Shown: positions 17,436 through 26,572 of the stretch, piece after piece
Numbering within the stretch: the stretch's first letter is position 1
How the letters are laid out: each line of letters starts with the position of its first letter
Assembly: GCF_020037015.1 (NCBI RefSeq)
Contig: NZ_JAIQDE010000026.1
Coordinates: 88,278 to 152,277, forward strand
Reading direction: 5' to 3'
Length of the DNA: 64,000 nt
Origin: Corallococcus sp. AS-1-6
Lineage (GTDB): Bacteria > Myxococcota > Myxococcia > Myxococcales > Myxococcaceae
Translations under genes and position numbers: made by a program
The notes under the pieces: generated by a model
Database searches by the model: none
The model's input: only the letters and a program-made list of their open reading frames with translations
What the model was told of the DNA's origin: nothing

Positions 17436-19168
17436 TCAGGGGGCCACGGGCTCGGAGACGTAGCCCACGTCCACGGTGACGATGGCGGGCAGGCAGCCGA
17501 AGCTCGCCCCCTGCGTCACCTGGGCCTTCCAGCAGAGCTGCTGCCCGGGCGTCCCGGAGACGTCCACGGTGGTCCCGGCCGCGCCCGGCGGCAGCGACAG
17601 GGGATGCCAGGTGGGCGTGGGGTTGGGGACGCACGTGCCCGCGCCGCACAGGCCGCAGTCGGTGGCCACCGCGTAGGTGACGCCGGCCGTGGCGTCGCAG
17701 CCCGTCCCCAGCACGTCGCGCTTGGTGAAGGACACCTGGGCAATCCGGCAGCTCGCGTCGTCCTGGCTGAGCACGCGCGAGCGCACGCGGCCCTCCTGGG
17801 TGCCGCGCAGCAGGAAGACGACGTCATTGAAGTCCCGGTCGCCGCCGCCCGGCATGTCCTCGAAGCCCATCAGCCACTGGCTGGGGGTGGAGGGCGAAGG
17901 CTGCATCAGCAGGTGCGGCATGTTGCCGTTGCCGGACGGGAGGACCCCGGCGGAGACCATGGGCAGGACGACGTTGTGGTAGGCGGGCTGCTGCAGGCGC
18001 GTGAGGGTGTCCGCGCTCAGCCACCCGCACAGCCGCTGCGTGGAGTTGAGCACGGGGCAGGAGTTCATCTGGGGCAGGTCCGGGTTGCACAGGTCGCTGT
18101 ACGCGCAGCCGATGTTCCGCTGCGCCACGGGCACCCGGCCCCTGGGGTCCTGGTCCAGGTTCCACCTCGCCTTGGAGAAGAACACCTGGATGGGGGACTT
18201 CAGGTGCAGGGTGCACTGCCCGGTGGAGGCCTTGCGCAGGCACGGGTAGACCCAGTCCTGGTCCAGGTCGTGGCGGGACTCGTACTGGGTCACCAGGAAG
18301 AAGACGAGCTCCTTCCCGGCGGGGACGACGCCCAGGTCCACGATGCGGTCGTTGGGGGTGATGCCCGGATCCGGGTTGACGGCCCTGAGGATGCCGTTCG
18401 CGTCGTACCGGGAGACGTCGTAGTCGGGGATGCCATCCTCCAGCGACTGGATGTCCGGGACGACGCCCAGTTGGTTGAAGGTCGTCGGGTCGTCGTCGTC
18501 GTCGGCCAGGAGGAACAGCAGGTGTCCCAGGCCCCGTTGGTTGTTGGAGGCGTGGGCGGGCTCCAGCAGGTTGGGGACGCGCGGATGGAGGCACAGGTCG
18601 CGTTGAGCGCCAGCTCGGGCTGGGTCAGCGTGACGCCTTGGGAGATGAAGGTCCGGGGCGCGCAGCGGCGGGCCGCCCCGATGTACGGGCGGGCCTGGGC
18701 GCCGGAGGGCGGCGCCAGGTTGTAGAGGTCCTCGTGCAGGTCCGCGATGCCGTTGCCATTGGCATCCACCAGCGTGTCATCCGATGAGTCCGGCGTGCCT
18801 TGCGTGTTCACGTAACCGCGCGCCACCAGGTCGTCGTAGAACACATAGCCGAGCGCGTGGCTGGCGCCCGCGGACTCGTGCACGAACGCCACCGACAGGC
18901 GCTGCTCATTGGGGAACAGGATGCGCTCGCTGGTCAGCGCTCCCTGATAGACGTTCAGGCGCAGCGGCCCTTCGGGCTGGAACACCATGTTCGAGACCTC
19001 GTCGAAGTCCGACGGCGTGAAGTCCGGCTGCCGGTCGACGTCCAGCGACTGCGTGAAGTCGAAGTCGAACAGCGCCTCCGTGGACAGGCCGTAGCCGTTG
19101 GTCACGGTGGCCCTCACCTGGGGCGGGCCGGCCACCAGGGCCGGAAGCGGGAAGCGTTTCAGGTGCAA
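17436..19168 (-). pseudogene. DUF4114-like secreted protein gene with a single-base frameshift
   Basis: Two overlapping minus-strand frames describe one protein of about 577 residues. The first part (from 19168) contains LVDANGNGIADLHEDLYN and runs to QPELALNA. After about 18598-18600 the family-like sequence continues in another frame (LCLHPRVPNLLEP, then GHLLFLLADDDDD). Adding one base there would read NADLCLHPRV without a break. The C-terminal half has MGFEDMPGGGDRDFNDVVFLL, the DUF4114 hallmark, and several cysteines. Either a real one-base deletion or a sequencing error. The N-terminus (MHLKRFPLPALVAG) may be a degraded signal peptide. DUF4114 proteins are usually exported. Confidence 0.75.
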
Positions 19169-19244
19169 GGACAGCCCCCCTCGGGATGGAACGGCCCCGA
19201 GGGTCTACCAGAAATGCCTGACAGGATGATTGTGCCCGGGTGCG

Positions 19245-20132
19245 TCAGGTCAATGCCTTGCGCAGCCGCTTGGGAATGGCCTCCGCGTGCCAGCGCTGCA
19301 CCTCGCGGGCGATTTGAGCGGACCGCTCCGCGCGCTCGTCGCGGGCCTGGGGCAGCAGCTTTCGCGCGGCCTTGCGCTGGCCGGGCGGGGCCTCGGCGGC
19401 GGCGCGCTCGAAGAGCTCCAGGCGCACGTCCGCGTCGTGCAGCTCGCCCAGGCCGTCCTGGAGCGGCACCAGGACCTCCAGGAGCGCGCTCACGGTGCGG
19501 CGGAAGGCGGGCTGGAAGATCTCCAGCTCGTAGCGCAGCTTCTTCAGGTCCTTGCGCAGGGCGTGCGCGGAGGCGGCGTCCGGCGCGTCCGCGTAGCGCT
19601 CCAGGCGCTTCTCCACGCGGCGCAGGCGCTGGCGCAGGTGGCTGCGCACGCCCTTGCCGGCGAAGCGGTGGGGGTCCTCCAGCGTGTCCAGCTTCTTCAG
19701 GAGGCGCGGCACGGTGCGGTCCGTCCAGCGCTCCAGCTCCGCGCGCAGCTTCTTCTCCTTGGACTTCAGGCCGGACAGGTGGGACTCGCGCAGGCCGGCC
19801 AGCGCCTTGCCCGCGTCCTTCTTGCCCTTCGCGGCGGTGTCCAGCCACTGGTCCTGGACGTGCAAATCCCTCACGTCGCCCAGCGCGTCCTGGAGGCGCT
19901 TCACGTCCGCCTCCAGCCGGGTGAGCTTGCCGGTGGCCTGGAACACCTGGAGCGCGGCGCGCAGGCGGCGGGTGGCCACGCGCATGTCGTGCACGCCGTC
20001 CTCGTCCAGCTCCCCGTCCAGTTGGCTCTCCGGGTGGCGCACGTCCGCGAGCCGGCCGGCGAGGATGCGGCGGGCGGCGTCGCCCAGCGCGGTGTCGGGG
20101 CCCAGGCCCCGGATGGGAGTGGGAGGGGGCAT
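19245..20132 (-). CDS. CHAD-domain protein
   Basis: 295 residues, almost entirely alpha-helical and Arg/Lys/Leu-rich. It has the conserved histidine patterns of CHAD domains: DGVHDMRVATRRLRAAL near 48, FAGKGVRSHLRQRLRRVEKRL near 157, SAHALRKDLKKLRYELE near 188, and DGLGELHDADVRLE near 227. CHAD domains bind polyphosphate through basic helices. The start codon lies 6 nt after the stop of the inorganic pyrophosphatase gene, so the two form an operon joining pyrophosphate hydrolysis to polyphosphate binding. Confidence 0.9.
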   Translation of the reverse strand: MPPPTPIRGLGPDTALGDAARRILAGRLADVRHPESQLDGELDEDGVHDMRVATRRLRAALQVFQATGKLTRLEADVKRLQDALGDVRDLHVQDQWLDTAAKGKKDAGKALAGLRESHLSGLKSKEKKLRAELERWTDRTVPRLLKKLDTLEDPHRFAGKGVRSHLRQRLRRVEKRLERYADAPDAASAHALRKDLKKLRYELEIFQPAFRRTVSALLEVLVPLQDGLGELHDADVRLELFERAAAEAPPGQRKAARKLLPQARDERAERSAQIAREVQRWHAEAIPKRLRKALT

Positions 20133-20138
20133 GGCGGG

Positions 20139-20678
20139 TCAGTCCTCCTTCAAGGCGTATTGCTGGACCATGCGCTCGGCGGCGTCCGGGCCTTCCCAGC
20201 CGAGGATGCGCGCGTCCTTGTCCGCGAAGTGCACCACCGCGAGGAAGAAGTGCTCCAATTCCTCGCGCTCGCGCCGGGACAGGTCCTGATAGGAATTGAG
20301 GTGGTCCGAGCGCAGGGCGTTCACCGGGACGAGCAGCAGGCGGTCATTGCGCTCGCGCTCGCCGTTGGTCGCGCCCCGAGGCTTCTGGTCCACCAGGAGC
20401 ACGCCCAGTGCCCGGCAGGGCAGCACCACGCCGGGCCAGGTGGGCACGTCCCAGTACACCAGCGCGTCCAGCGGGTCTCCGTCCGGGCCCTTCGTGCTGG
20501 GGATGAAGCCCCAGTCGAAGGGGTAGCGGAAGCCTCGCGTCAGCGGCCGGGACAGCGTGAAGGCCTGGAGCTTCGGGTCGTATTTCAACTTCACCGTCGA
20601 ACCGCGGGGCGACTCGACGACGACGTGCAACGCATCCTGTTCGCCGCGCAGGGGCAGGCGGGTGAAGTCGGTGGCCAT
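20139..20678 (-). CDS. ppa: Inorganic pyrophosphatase, family I
   Basis: 179 residues, the usual size of bacterial soluble pyrophosphatases. It shows PRGSTVKLKYD (near 24-34), YPFDWGFIPST (near 52-62) and the metal-binding GPDGDPLDALVYWD (near 64-77), which matches the DxDPxD signature of family I. It hydrolyses pyrophosphate to drive biosynthetic reactions. The spacing around the signature is slightly divergent from the E. coli enzyme, as in several proteobacterial paralogues. It is first in a two-gene unit with the CHAD gene. Confidence 0.88.
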   Translation of the reverse strand: MATDFTRLPLRGEQDALHVVVESPRGSTVKLKYDPKLQAFTLSRPLTRGFRYPFDWGFIPSTKGPDGDPLDALVYWDVPTWPGVVLPCRALGVLLVDQKPRGATNGERERNDRLLLVPVNALRSDHLNSYQDLSRREREELEHFFLAVVHFADKDARILGWEGPDAAERMVQQYALKED

Positions 20679-20754
20679 GGACCCTCAGGCTGGGGTCGCC
20701 CTTCCGCCTCCGGCAAGTGCCCCCGTGCCGGGAGTTTCACTCGCCAACCCTGGC

Positions 20755-21255
20755 TCAGTGCAGGGGCGGGCCCGGGGTCAGCTCCGCCTGACGGCGCGCC
20801 ACCAGCTTGCGCGTGGCGCGGGCCGCGGCCAGTCCCCCCAACGTGTACCAGGCCACCGTGAGCAGGGACGTGGATGGGCGGGCCTGGGATGGCTTGCGGC
20901 CCAATCCCAGCTTCGGAGGCAGCACCACCGCGCCCAGGCCGGCGAGCAGGCCCAGCATCGCGCCGCGCAGGTACGGCCGCCTGGGGCGCCCCAGGGCCAC
21001 GAGCGAGAAGAACAGCCCGTTGGACAGCAGGTCGCCCACCAGGGTCTGGCGATGCAGCCGGCGCCCCTTCGCGGGCTCGCCGCCGAAGAAACGGATGCCC
21101 TTCTCCAGCGAGCGCATGCCCAGCACGTCCATGCGCGGCGGGTGCTTCAACACGCGCCGGGCGCTCTCGTGGACCAGCGTGAGCGCGGCGGCGCCATGGA
21201 GGCCAGGACCCAGGGCGCGGAACACGATGCGGGGCGGAGCAGGAGGTTCAATCAT
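20755..21255 (-). CDS. Hypothetical protein with two membrane-like segments
   Basis: 166 residues from ATG 21255 (MIEPPAPPRIV). A GTG at 21273 would add six residues; the GGAGG just before the ATG is too close to be ideal for it, so the start is uncertain. Hydrophobic segments lie near LLSNGLFFSLVALG and LRGAMLGLLAGLGAVVLPP, with a third weaker one near LLTVAWYTLGGLAAA. The protein is basic (many Arg and Lys) and probably sits in the inner membrane. No family is recognised. It is downstream of the SelO gene only in the sense of neighbourhood; it has its own 58-bp 5' gap. Confidence 0.6.
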   Translation of the reverse strand: MIEPPAPPRIVFRALGPGLHGAAALTLVHESARRVLKHPPRMDVLGMRSLEKGIRFFGGEPAKGRRLHRQTLVGDLLSNGLFFSLVALGRPRRPYLRGAMLGLLAGLGAVVLPPKLGLGRKPSQARPSTSLLTVAWYTLGGLAAARATRKLVARRQAELTPGPPLH

Positions 21256-21331
21256 GCCTCCCAAGCTAGGCACCGCGCGCCCGGGACTCCCGCCCCCGTG
21301 CGCCCGCCCGCATGCCCGGCATGCAGGCCCG

Positions 21332-22798
21332 TCAGGAGCTGCAGCTCACCACCAGGTGCCGGCCCCACGTGGGCGGCGAGGCCGCGTAGGCCTCCTGTCC
21401 GGGGTGCTCGTCGAAGGGCGCGGACACCAGCGCGAGCACGCGGTCCACCTCCGCGAAGTCCCCCTCCTGCGCCCGGGCGATGGCCTGCTGCGCCACCCAG
21501 TTGCGCAGGACGTACTTCGGGTTCACGCGGTCCAGGCTCGCGTGGCGCTCGGCGTCCACGCTCCCCTCCGCCTCCAGCCGCGCGCGGTAGCGCTCCGCCC
21601 ACCCGTCGAAGCCCTCCGGCGGCAGGAAGGGGTCGCGGAGCGCGTCGTTGCGCGCCCCGGGGCGGGAGTCGAACCGGTTCAGCGCGCGGAAGAAGCGCGT
21701 GTAGTCCACGTGCGAGCCGGCCATCAGCGCGAACAGGTCCTCCAGCAGCGCGCGGTCCTCGTCGCGGGCCTCCTTCAGGCCCAGCTTCTCTCGCATGTGC
21801 GTGAGGAAGTGCCGCGCGAACGTGGGCTGGAAGAGGGTCAGCGTGGCGCGCGCCTCGTCCTCGGTGATGAGCGTGAGCAGCGCCTCTCCCAGGCAGGCCA
21901 GGTTCCACAGCGCCACGCGCGGCTGCTGGTCGAACGCGTAGCGGCCCTGATGGTCGGAGTGGTTGCAGACGAAGCCGGGGTCGAAGTCGTCCAGGAAGCC
22001 ATAGGGGCCGTAGTCCAGCGTGAGCCCCAGGATGGACATGTTGTCCGTGTTCATCACGCCGTGCGCGAAGCCCACCGCCTGCCAGCGCGCGACGAGCCGA
22101 GCGGTGCGCTCCACCACCTCCGCGAAGAAGCGCGCGTGGCGGCCCTCCTGGCCCGCCAGGTGCGGGAAGTGCTCGGCGATGACGTGGTCCGCGAGCGTGG
22201 CCACGTGGCCGGGCTGCTCGGTGTGGTGGAAGAACTCGAAGGTGCCGAAGCGCACGTGCGACGGGGAGAGGCGCACCAGCATGGCGCCGGTCTCCACGTC
22301 CTCGCGGTACACCGGCGTGCGGCTGCCCAGGATGCACAGGGCCCGCGTGGTGGGGATGCCCAGCGCGTGCAGGGCCTCGCCGGCCAGGTACTCGCGCACG
22401 GTGGAGCGCAGCACCGCGCGCCCGTCACCGCCTCGCGAGAAGGGCGTGGGCCCGCCGCCCTTCAGGTGCAGGTCCCACTTGCCTCCGTCCGGGCCTCTCG
22501 CCTCGCCCAGGAGCAGCGCGCGGCCGTCCCCCAGGCGCGGCACGTACACGCCGAACTGGTGCCCCGCGTACACCATGGCCAGGGGCTCCATGCCGGGCAG
22601 CGGCGTGGCCCCGCCGAACACGCGCGCGAACTCCGGGCGCGCGGCCTCCTCCTCGTCCAATCCCAACAGCCGCAGGGCCGCCGGGTTCACGCTCACCACG
22701 TGCGCGTCCGGGAAGGGCGCGGGGGCCACCCGGGCGGCGAACCCGGGCGGCAGGCGGGCATAGCTGTTGTCGAAGACGAGCTGTTCGAGCGAGGCCAT
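21332..22798 (-). CDS. selO: SelO/YdiU protein adenylyltransferase (pseudokinase-fold AMPylase)
   Basis: 488 residues. It has the SelO hallmarks: MVYAGHQFGVYVPRLGDGRALLLGE near 75, the DLHLKGGGPTPFSRGGDGRAVLRS segment near 108, ALCILGS, GFAHGVMNTDNMSILGLTLDYGPYGFLDDFDP near 250, and NPKYVLRNWVAQQAI near the C-terminus. SelO transfers AMP from ATP to Ser, Thr or Tyr of redox proteins such as glutaredoxin. The chain ends VVSCSS: the cysteine occupies the place of the selenocysteine near the C-terminus of animal SelO. The ATG at 22798 is preferred over a TTG four codons upstream. Glutathione-transferase and SDR genes lie just upstream on the same strand. Confidence 0.92.
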   Translation of the reverse strand: MASLEQLVFDNSYARLPPGFAARVAPAPFPDAHVVSVNPAALRLLGLDEEEAARPEFARVFGGATPLPGMEPLAMVYAGHQFGVYVPRLGDGRALLLGEARGPDGGKWDLHLKGGGPTPFSRGGDGRAVLRSTVREYLAGEALHALGIPTTRALCILGSRTPVYREDVETGAMLVRLSPSHVRFGTFEFFHHTEQPGHVATLADHVIAEHFPHLAGQEGRHARFFAEVVERTARLVARWQAVGFAHGVMNTDNMSILGLTLDYGPYGFLDDFDPGFVCNHSDHQGRYAFDQQPRVALWNLACLGEALLTLITEDEARATLTLFQPTFARHFLTHMREKLGLKEARDEDRALLEDLFALMAGSHVDYTRFFRALNRFDSRPGARNDALRDPFLPPEGFDGWAERYRARLEAEGSVDAERHASLDRVNPKYVLRNWVAQQAIARAQEGDFAEVDRVLALVSAPFDEHPGQEAYAASPPTWGRHLVVSCSS

Positions 22799-22816
22799 GG
22801 ATGGACACAACAGACG

Positions 22817-23431
22817 TCAGGGGATGTGCATGCCCCGCTGGACCGCGGGACGGCTGCCCACGCGGTGCAGGTACTGGAGGATGTGGGGCGTGTTGCTGAA
22901 GAGCTCCGGGAAGTAATCCCGCGCGCCCTTCAGCCACGGGTACGTGGCGATGTCCGCGATGGAGTACGTGGTGGCCAGGTAGTCCCGCGACGACAGTTGC
23001 TGCTCCACCACGCCCAGGATGCGCTTCGCCTCCGTCTGGAAGCGGTCGATGGCGTAGGGGACCTTCGTGGAGGCGAAGTGCCCGAAGTGGTTGAGCTGGC
23101 CGAGCATGGGGCCCAGGCCGCTCATCTGGAACATCAGCCACTGCGTCACCTCCGCCTTGCCGCGCGGATCCGTGGGCATCAGCCGGCCCGTCTTCTCCGC
23201 CAGGTAGAGCAGGATGGCGCCGGACTCGAAGAGGGTCAGCGGGCCCCCCTGCGCGTCGTGGTCCACGATGGCCGGAATCTTGTTGTTGGGGTTGATGGCC
23301 AGGTACTCGGGCTTGAACTGCTCCCCCTTCGTGATGTCCACCGAGTGCGTCTTGTAGGGGAGGCCCAGCTCCTCCAGGGCGATGGACACCTTGCGGCCGT
23401 TGGGGGTCTTGAACGTGTACAGGTCGATCAT
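22817..23431 (-). CDS. Glutathione S-transferase-like protein (Nu/YfcG-YghU type)
   Basis: 204 residues beginning MIDLYTFKTPNGRKVSIALEE, the thioredoxin-fold N-domain of nu-class enzymes with the Thr/Asn pair that replaces Tyr or Ser. It continues NPNNKIPAIVDHD and FESGAILLYLAEKTG (the glutathione-binding ES pair), then an all-helical C-domain. E. coli homologues act as disulfide reductases using glutathione. The ATG at 23431 overlaps the stop of the upstream SDR gene by 4 nt, so the two are translationally coupled. The longer frame upstream belongs to that SDR gene's region. Confidence 0.88.
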   Translation of the reverse strand: MIDLYTFKTPNGRKVSIALEELGLPYKTHSVDITKGEQFKPEYLAINPNNKIPAIVDHDAQGGPLTLFESGAILLYLAEKTGRLMPTDPRGKAEVTQWLMFQMSGLGPMLGQLNHFGHFASTKVPYAIDRFQTEAKRILGVVEQQLSSRDYLATTYSIADIATYPWLKGARDYFPELFSNTPHILQYLHRVGSRPAVQRGMHIP

Positions 23432-24303
23432 GCCTTCACTCCCGTGAGCTGCTCGCTCACCTGCCAGAGCCGCTCCGCGAGCGCGTCGTTCCGGGCGGCG
23501 GACGACGGCTTCGCCTTGCGGCATTTGATGAAGTACTCGCCGCTGACGCCCGCCACCTCCGGCGACGACGCCAGGTAGATGGACGTCCTCGCGCCCTTCT
23601 CCGGGGAGAGCATGAAGGGCCCGGCCAGCTTGACGAGGTGCTTGAAGACGCCCTGGCTGTTGTGCCCGAAGCCCGTGGCCACCACGCCGGGGTGCAGCGC
23701 GTTCGCCGTGACCTGCGTGCCGGCCAGCCGCTTCGTCAGCCCGCGCGAGAAGAGGATGTTGCTGAGCTTGGCGTTGCCGTAGACGCGGATGCCGTCGTAG
23801 CGGCGCCGCTCCGTCTGCGGGTCGTCCAGGAAGTCCGGGTACGCCAGCCGGTGGCCTTCCGAGGACACGTTGATGATGCGCGCCGGTCCGCTCGCCACCA
23901 GCAGGTCGCGCAGCAGGTGGGTGAGGAGGAAGTGGGACAGGTGGTTGGTGGCGAACGTGGCCTCGTAGCCGTCCACCGTCACCTGGCGCCGGTCGATGAT
24001 GAGGCCCGCGTTGTTGATGAGCACGTCCAGCCGCGAGTGCCGGTCGCGGAACGCCTTCGCCAGGTCGCGCACGGACTGGAGCGAGGACAGGTCCGCGAGC
24101 AGCGACTCCACCGGGGCTCCGGGGGCGGCCTCGCGCACCGCGGCGACCGTGGCCGCCGTGCGGGCCTCATCCCTGCCGGAGAGCACCAGCGTGGCCCCCC
24201 GCCGCGCCAGCGCCTTCGCGGTCTCCTGGCCGATGCCACCGGTGGCCCCGGTGATGAGGCACACCTTGCCGTCGAGACGGTCTTCGGGAAGCCCTGCCGC
24301 CAT
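23428..24303 (-). CDS. SDR-family oxidoreductase, retinol dehydrogenase-like
   Basis: 291 residues. It has a TGATGGIG cofactor motif at about 18-25, INNAG at about 95, and the catalytic pair in YGNAKLSN near 174-178, with IINVSSEGHRL before it. The overall pattern (long DxLINNAGL...FATNHLSHFLLTHLL) is that of the RDH/WW-oxidoreductase-like subgroup. It is probably NADP-dependent and works on aldehydes or alcohols; the substrate is unknown. The stop overlaps the GST start by 4 nt, and SelO follows 18 nt after the GST stop, so the three genes may be one redox-linked transcript. Confidence 0.88.
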   Translation of the reverse strand: MAAGLPEDRLDGKVCLITGATGGIGQETAKALARRGATLVLSGRDEARTAATVAAVREAAPGAPVESLLADLSSLQSVRDLAKAFRDRHSRLDVLINNAGLIIDRRQVTVDGYEATFATNHLSHFLLTHLLRDLLVASGPARIINVSSEGHRLAYPDFLDDPQTERRRYDGIRVYGNAKLSNILFSRGLTKRLAGTQVTANALHPGVVATGFGHNSQGVFKHLVKLAGPFMLSPEKGARTSIYLASSPEVAGVSGEYFIKCRKAKPSSAARNDALAERLWQVSEQLTGVKA

Positions 24304-24394
24304 GGGACGCGTCCTCCTGGAATCCGGGGACGCGTTCTATACGCTCCCCGCCCTCCCCGCGCAGGAGAACCCGCCAGGGAGGTGGGGCCGGACG

Positions 24395-24958
24395 TCAGGT
24401 GGTGGCCTGGCTGATGTCCTCGGCCTGACGGCCCCGGCGGCTGCCGCCCTTGGGGGGCATGGAGACCCCCGCGCGCGCGTCGCCGTTGAGGTGGCTCTCC
24501 AGGAACCAGAGGTCCTCCTCGGTCTCGCCCAGGGTCTGGGTGAGGAGGTCCGCGGTGACGGGGTCGTTCACGTCATCCGACTTGTTGATGCCGTCGCGGA
24601 CGCTGGCGGCGTAGCGGCCCACGCGCTCCACGAGCGCGCGGATGTGGGCCTCGCCGTCCACGGCCTGCAGGTCGTACTCGGGCAGTTGGCTGTTGTTGGT
24701 GGCCAGGCGGATGGTGCCCTGGGCGTAGCCGCCCAGCGCGCCCGCGCGCTCGGCGTACGAGTCCGCGTGCTTGCGCGCGTGCTTGGCCACTTCGTCGAAG
24801 AGCAGGTGGCGGCTGTAGAAGTGCGTGCCCCGGATGTTCCAGTGGGCCTGCTTCACCTGCCAGTGCAGGTCGATGGCGTTGGCGAGCAGCGTGTTGAGCA
24901 TGTCGATGAGCTCTTCGCGCGCGTCCTGGGGAAGGTTCACGTGGCTGGTCGTGTACAT
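24395..24958 (-). CDS. dps: Dps-family DNA-protecting ferritin-like protein
   Basis: 187 residues. The ferroxidase-site pattern is present: LHWQVKQAHWNIRGTHFYSRHLLFDEVAKHA (near 31-61) provides the His and the D/E ligands shared between Dps subunits, followed by YAERAGALGGYAQGTI. Dps dodecamers oxidise and store iron with hydrogen peroxide and coat DNA in stationary phase. The C-terminal tail (about 165-187) is basic and Gly/Arg-rich (KGGSRRGRQAE), which may mediate DNA binding. The frame is open much further upstream, but the ATG at 24958 after an AGGGAGCAGG stretch fits the family length. Confidence 0.92.
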   Translation of the reverse strand: MYTTSHVNLPQDAREELIDMLNTLLANAIDLHWQVKQAHWNIRGTHFYSRHLLFDEVAKHARKHADSYAERAGALGGYAQGTIRLATNNSQLPEYDLQAVDGEAHIRALVERVGRYAASVRDGINKSDDVNDPVTADLLTQTLGETEEDLWFLESHLNGDARAGVSMPPKGGSRRGRQAEDISQATT

Positions 24959-25122
24959 GGTCCTGCTCCCTCGTGGGTGGTGTGCGCGCGGCAGGCCGTC
25001 GGCATGACGTCGCGGCGCTTCCCACAGGGTGGGGATGGGCCGGGCCCTTGGCCATGGCGCGGCGTGCGTCGCCTGGCCGCCCGGCTGGCCCGGAGGGCGG
25101 GCTGCCGGGCGTCCTCCGGTGC

Positions 25123-26493
25123 TCAGCCCGCGTCGGGGGCGGTCAGTCGGGCGGCGACCTCCGTGGCCGCGCGCCCGCCGGACTCCACCGCGCCGTCCAG
25201 GTAGCCGCACCCTTCGATGGCCGTCTCCGTGCCCGCCCAGTGCACGCGGCCGAACGGCGCCCGCAGCGCGTCGCCCATGGCGGTGAGGGCGCCGGGGCGG
25301 GGCAGGCCCACGTAGCAGCCGGCGCTGAACGCCTCCTGCTTCCAGTCCAGCGCCGCGATGGCCACGGGCGACAGGGCCTGGGGGCCGAAGAAGCGCGCGA
25401 AGTCCGCGAGCGCCGCGCGATGAATCTCCTCCGAGGGGCGGCCGGTCCACGCGCGGGCGGTGTCGCCCAGGAAGAAGCCCACGAGCGCGGGGTGATGACC
25501 GTGGGGGCCGCAGTCGTCGAAGCACAGGCGCACCGGGCCCGCGTCGCTGACGGCCTCGCCGGACAGGCCCGCCTCGCGCCAGAAGGGCGTGGCGTAGGTG
25601 GCCACGACCTTGATGACGCTGCCCATGGGCATGTCCGCGTGCGCGCGGCGGCGGCCCGGCGGCAGGTCCGCGCCGAAGTCGATGCGCTCCGCGAGCGCGG
25701 GCGGCGTGGCCACCACCGCGTAGCGCGCGCGGAGGGTCCGGCCGTCCTCCGTGGTGGCGGTGACGCCGCGCGAGTCCTGGAGCAGGGCCTTCACGGGGGC
25801 GGAGAGGACGACGCGGCCCGGGGGCAGGCCCTCCGCCAGCCGCCGTGAGAGGGATTGCGCCCCGTCCACGAAGCGCTCCGCCTGGGCGCCGCCTTCAATC
25901 TCCGTCAGCGGCATGAGGCCGCCGTTGGAGTGCACGTAGGAGAGGAAGTGCAGGAAGGACAGCTCCGAGGGCTCCGCCGCGAACACCGCGCGGGTGGCGA
26001 TGTCCAGCGCGGCGCGGGCGCCCCAGGTGGGCACGTGGCGCTGCTTCCAGTCCTCCACGGTGAGGGCGTCCCACTCGGCGCCCCTGGGCGCGGCGGCGGG
26101 CCTCTCCCGGGGGACGCGCTTCGCCAGGCCATCCAGCTTCCAGACGACGCGCTGCAGGTCCAACAGCGACAGGAGGGGCAGGGACGGGACCTTGCCCTGG
26201 TAGGTGCGGCGCTCGCCGCGCACCTCCAGCACCTTGGTGCCCTGGTGGTGCTGGGGGAAGCGCTGGAGGCCCAGGCCGTCCGCGAGCTTGAGCACGTGGC
26301 GCTGCCGGGGGCCCACCCACTGGCCGCCCAGGTCCACGAGCCCGCCGCCCAGCTCGCGGGTGAGGGTGCGTCCGCCCACGCGGTCGCGCGCCTCCAGCAC
26401 GGCGACGGTGGCGCCGGTGCGAGCGATGTCCCGGGCCGCGGTGAGCCCCGCGACGCCCGCGCCGATGACGACCACGTCCGCGCTTTCACCCAT
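25123..26493 (-). CDS. FAD-dependent amine oxidase (monoamine oxidase family)
   Basis: 456 residues. The FAD-binding dinucleotide fold VVVIGAGVAGLTAARD (8-23), with the VLEARDRVGGRT motif (about 32-43), is followed by GGGLVDLGGQWVGP. The C-terminus carries VHWAGTETAIEGCGYLDGAVESGGRAATEV, the end of the FAD site as in flavin monoamine oxidases. The aromatic-cage region and the general length fit this family. The substrate amine is unknown. The gene is divergent from the thioesterase-like gene at 26573 with a 79-bp gap. Confidence 0.9.
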   Translation of the reverse strand: MGESADVVVIGAGVAGLTAARDIARTGATVAVLEARDRVGGRTLTRELGGGLVDLGGQWVGPRQRHVLKLADGLGLQRFPQHHQGTKVLEVRGERRTYQGKVPSLPLLSLLDLQRVVWKLDGLAKRVPRERPAAAPRGAEWDALTVEDWKQRHVPTWGARAALDIATRAVFAAEPSELSFLHFLSYVHSNGGLMPLTEIEGGAQAERFVDGAQSLSRRLAEGLPPGRVVLSAPVKALLQDSRGVTATTEDGRTLRARYAVVATPPALAERIDFGADLPPGRRRAHADMPMGSVIKVVATYATPFWREAGLSGEAVSDAGPVRLCFDDCGPHGHHPALVGFFLGDTARAWTGRPSEEIHRAALADFARFFGPQALSPVAIAALDWKQEAFSAGCYVGLPRPGALTAMGDALRAPFGRVHWAGTETAIEGCGYLDGAVESGGRAATEVAARLTAPDAG

Positions 26494-26572
26494 GGTGCGG
26501 CGGACTCTACGCCGGAGGCGGCGGGTGGCTAGGATGCGCGCGGGACGTCAGACGGGAAGGGTGGAGGACCGG

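Noticed and set aside
24959..25525. Extended Dps open frame upstream of 24958
   Set aside because: The extension is Arg/Pro/Gly-rich, without similarity to Dps, and overlaps the end of the amine oxidase gene.
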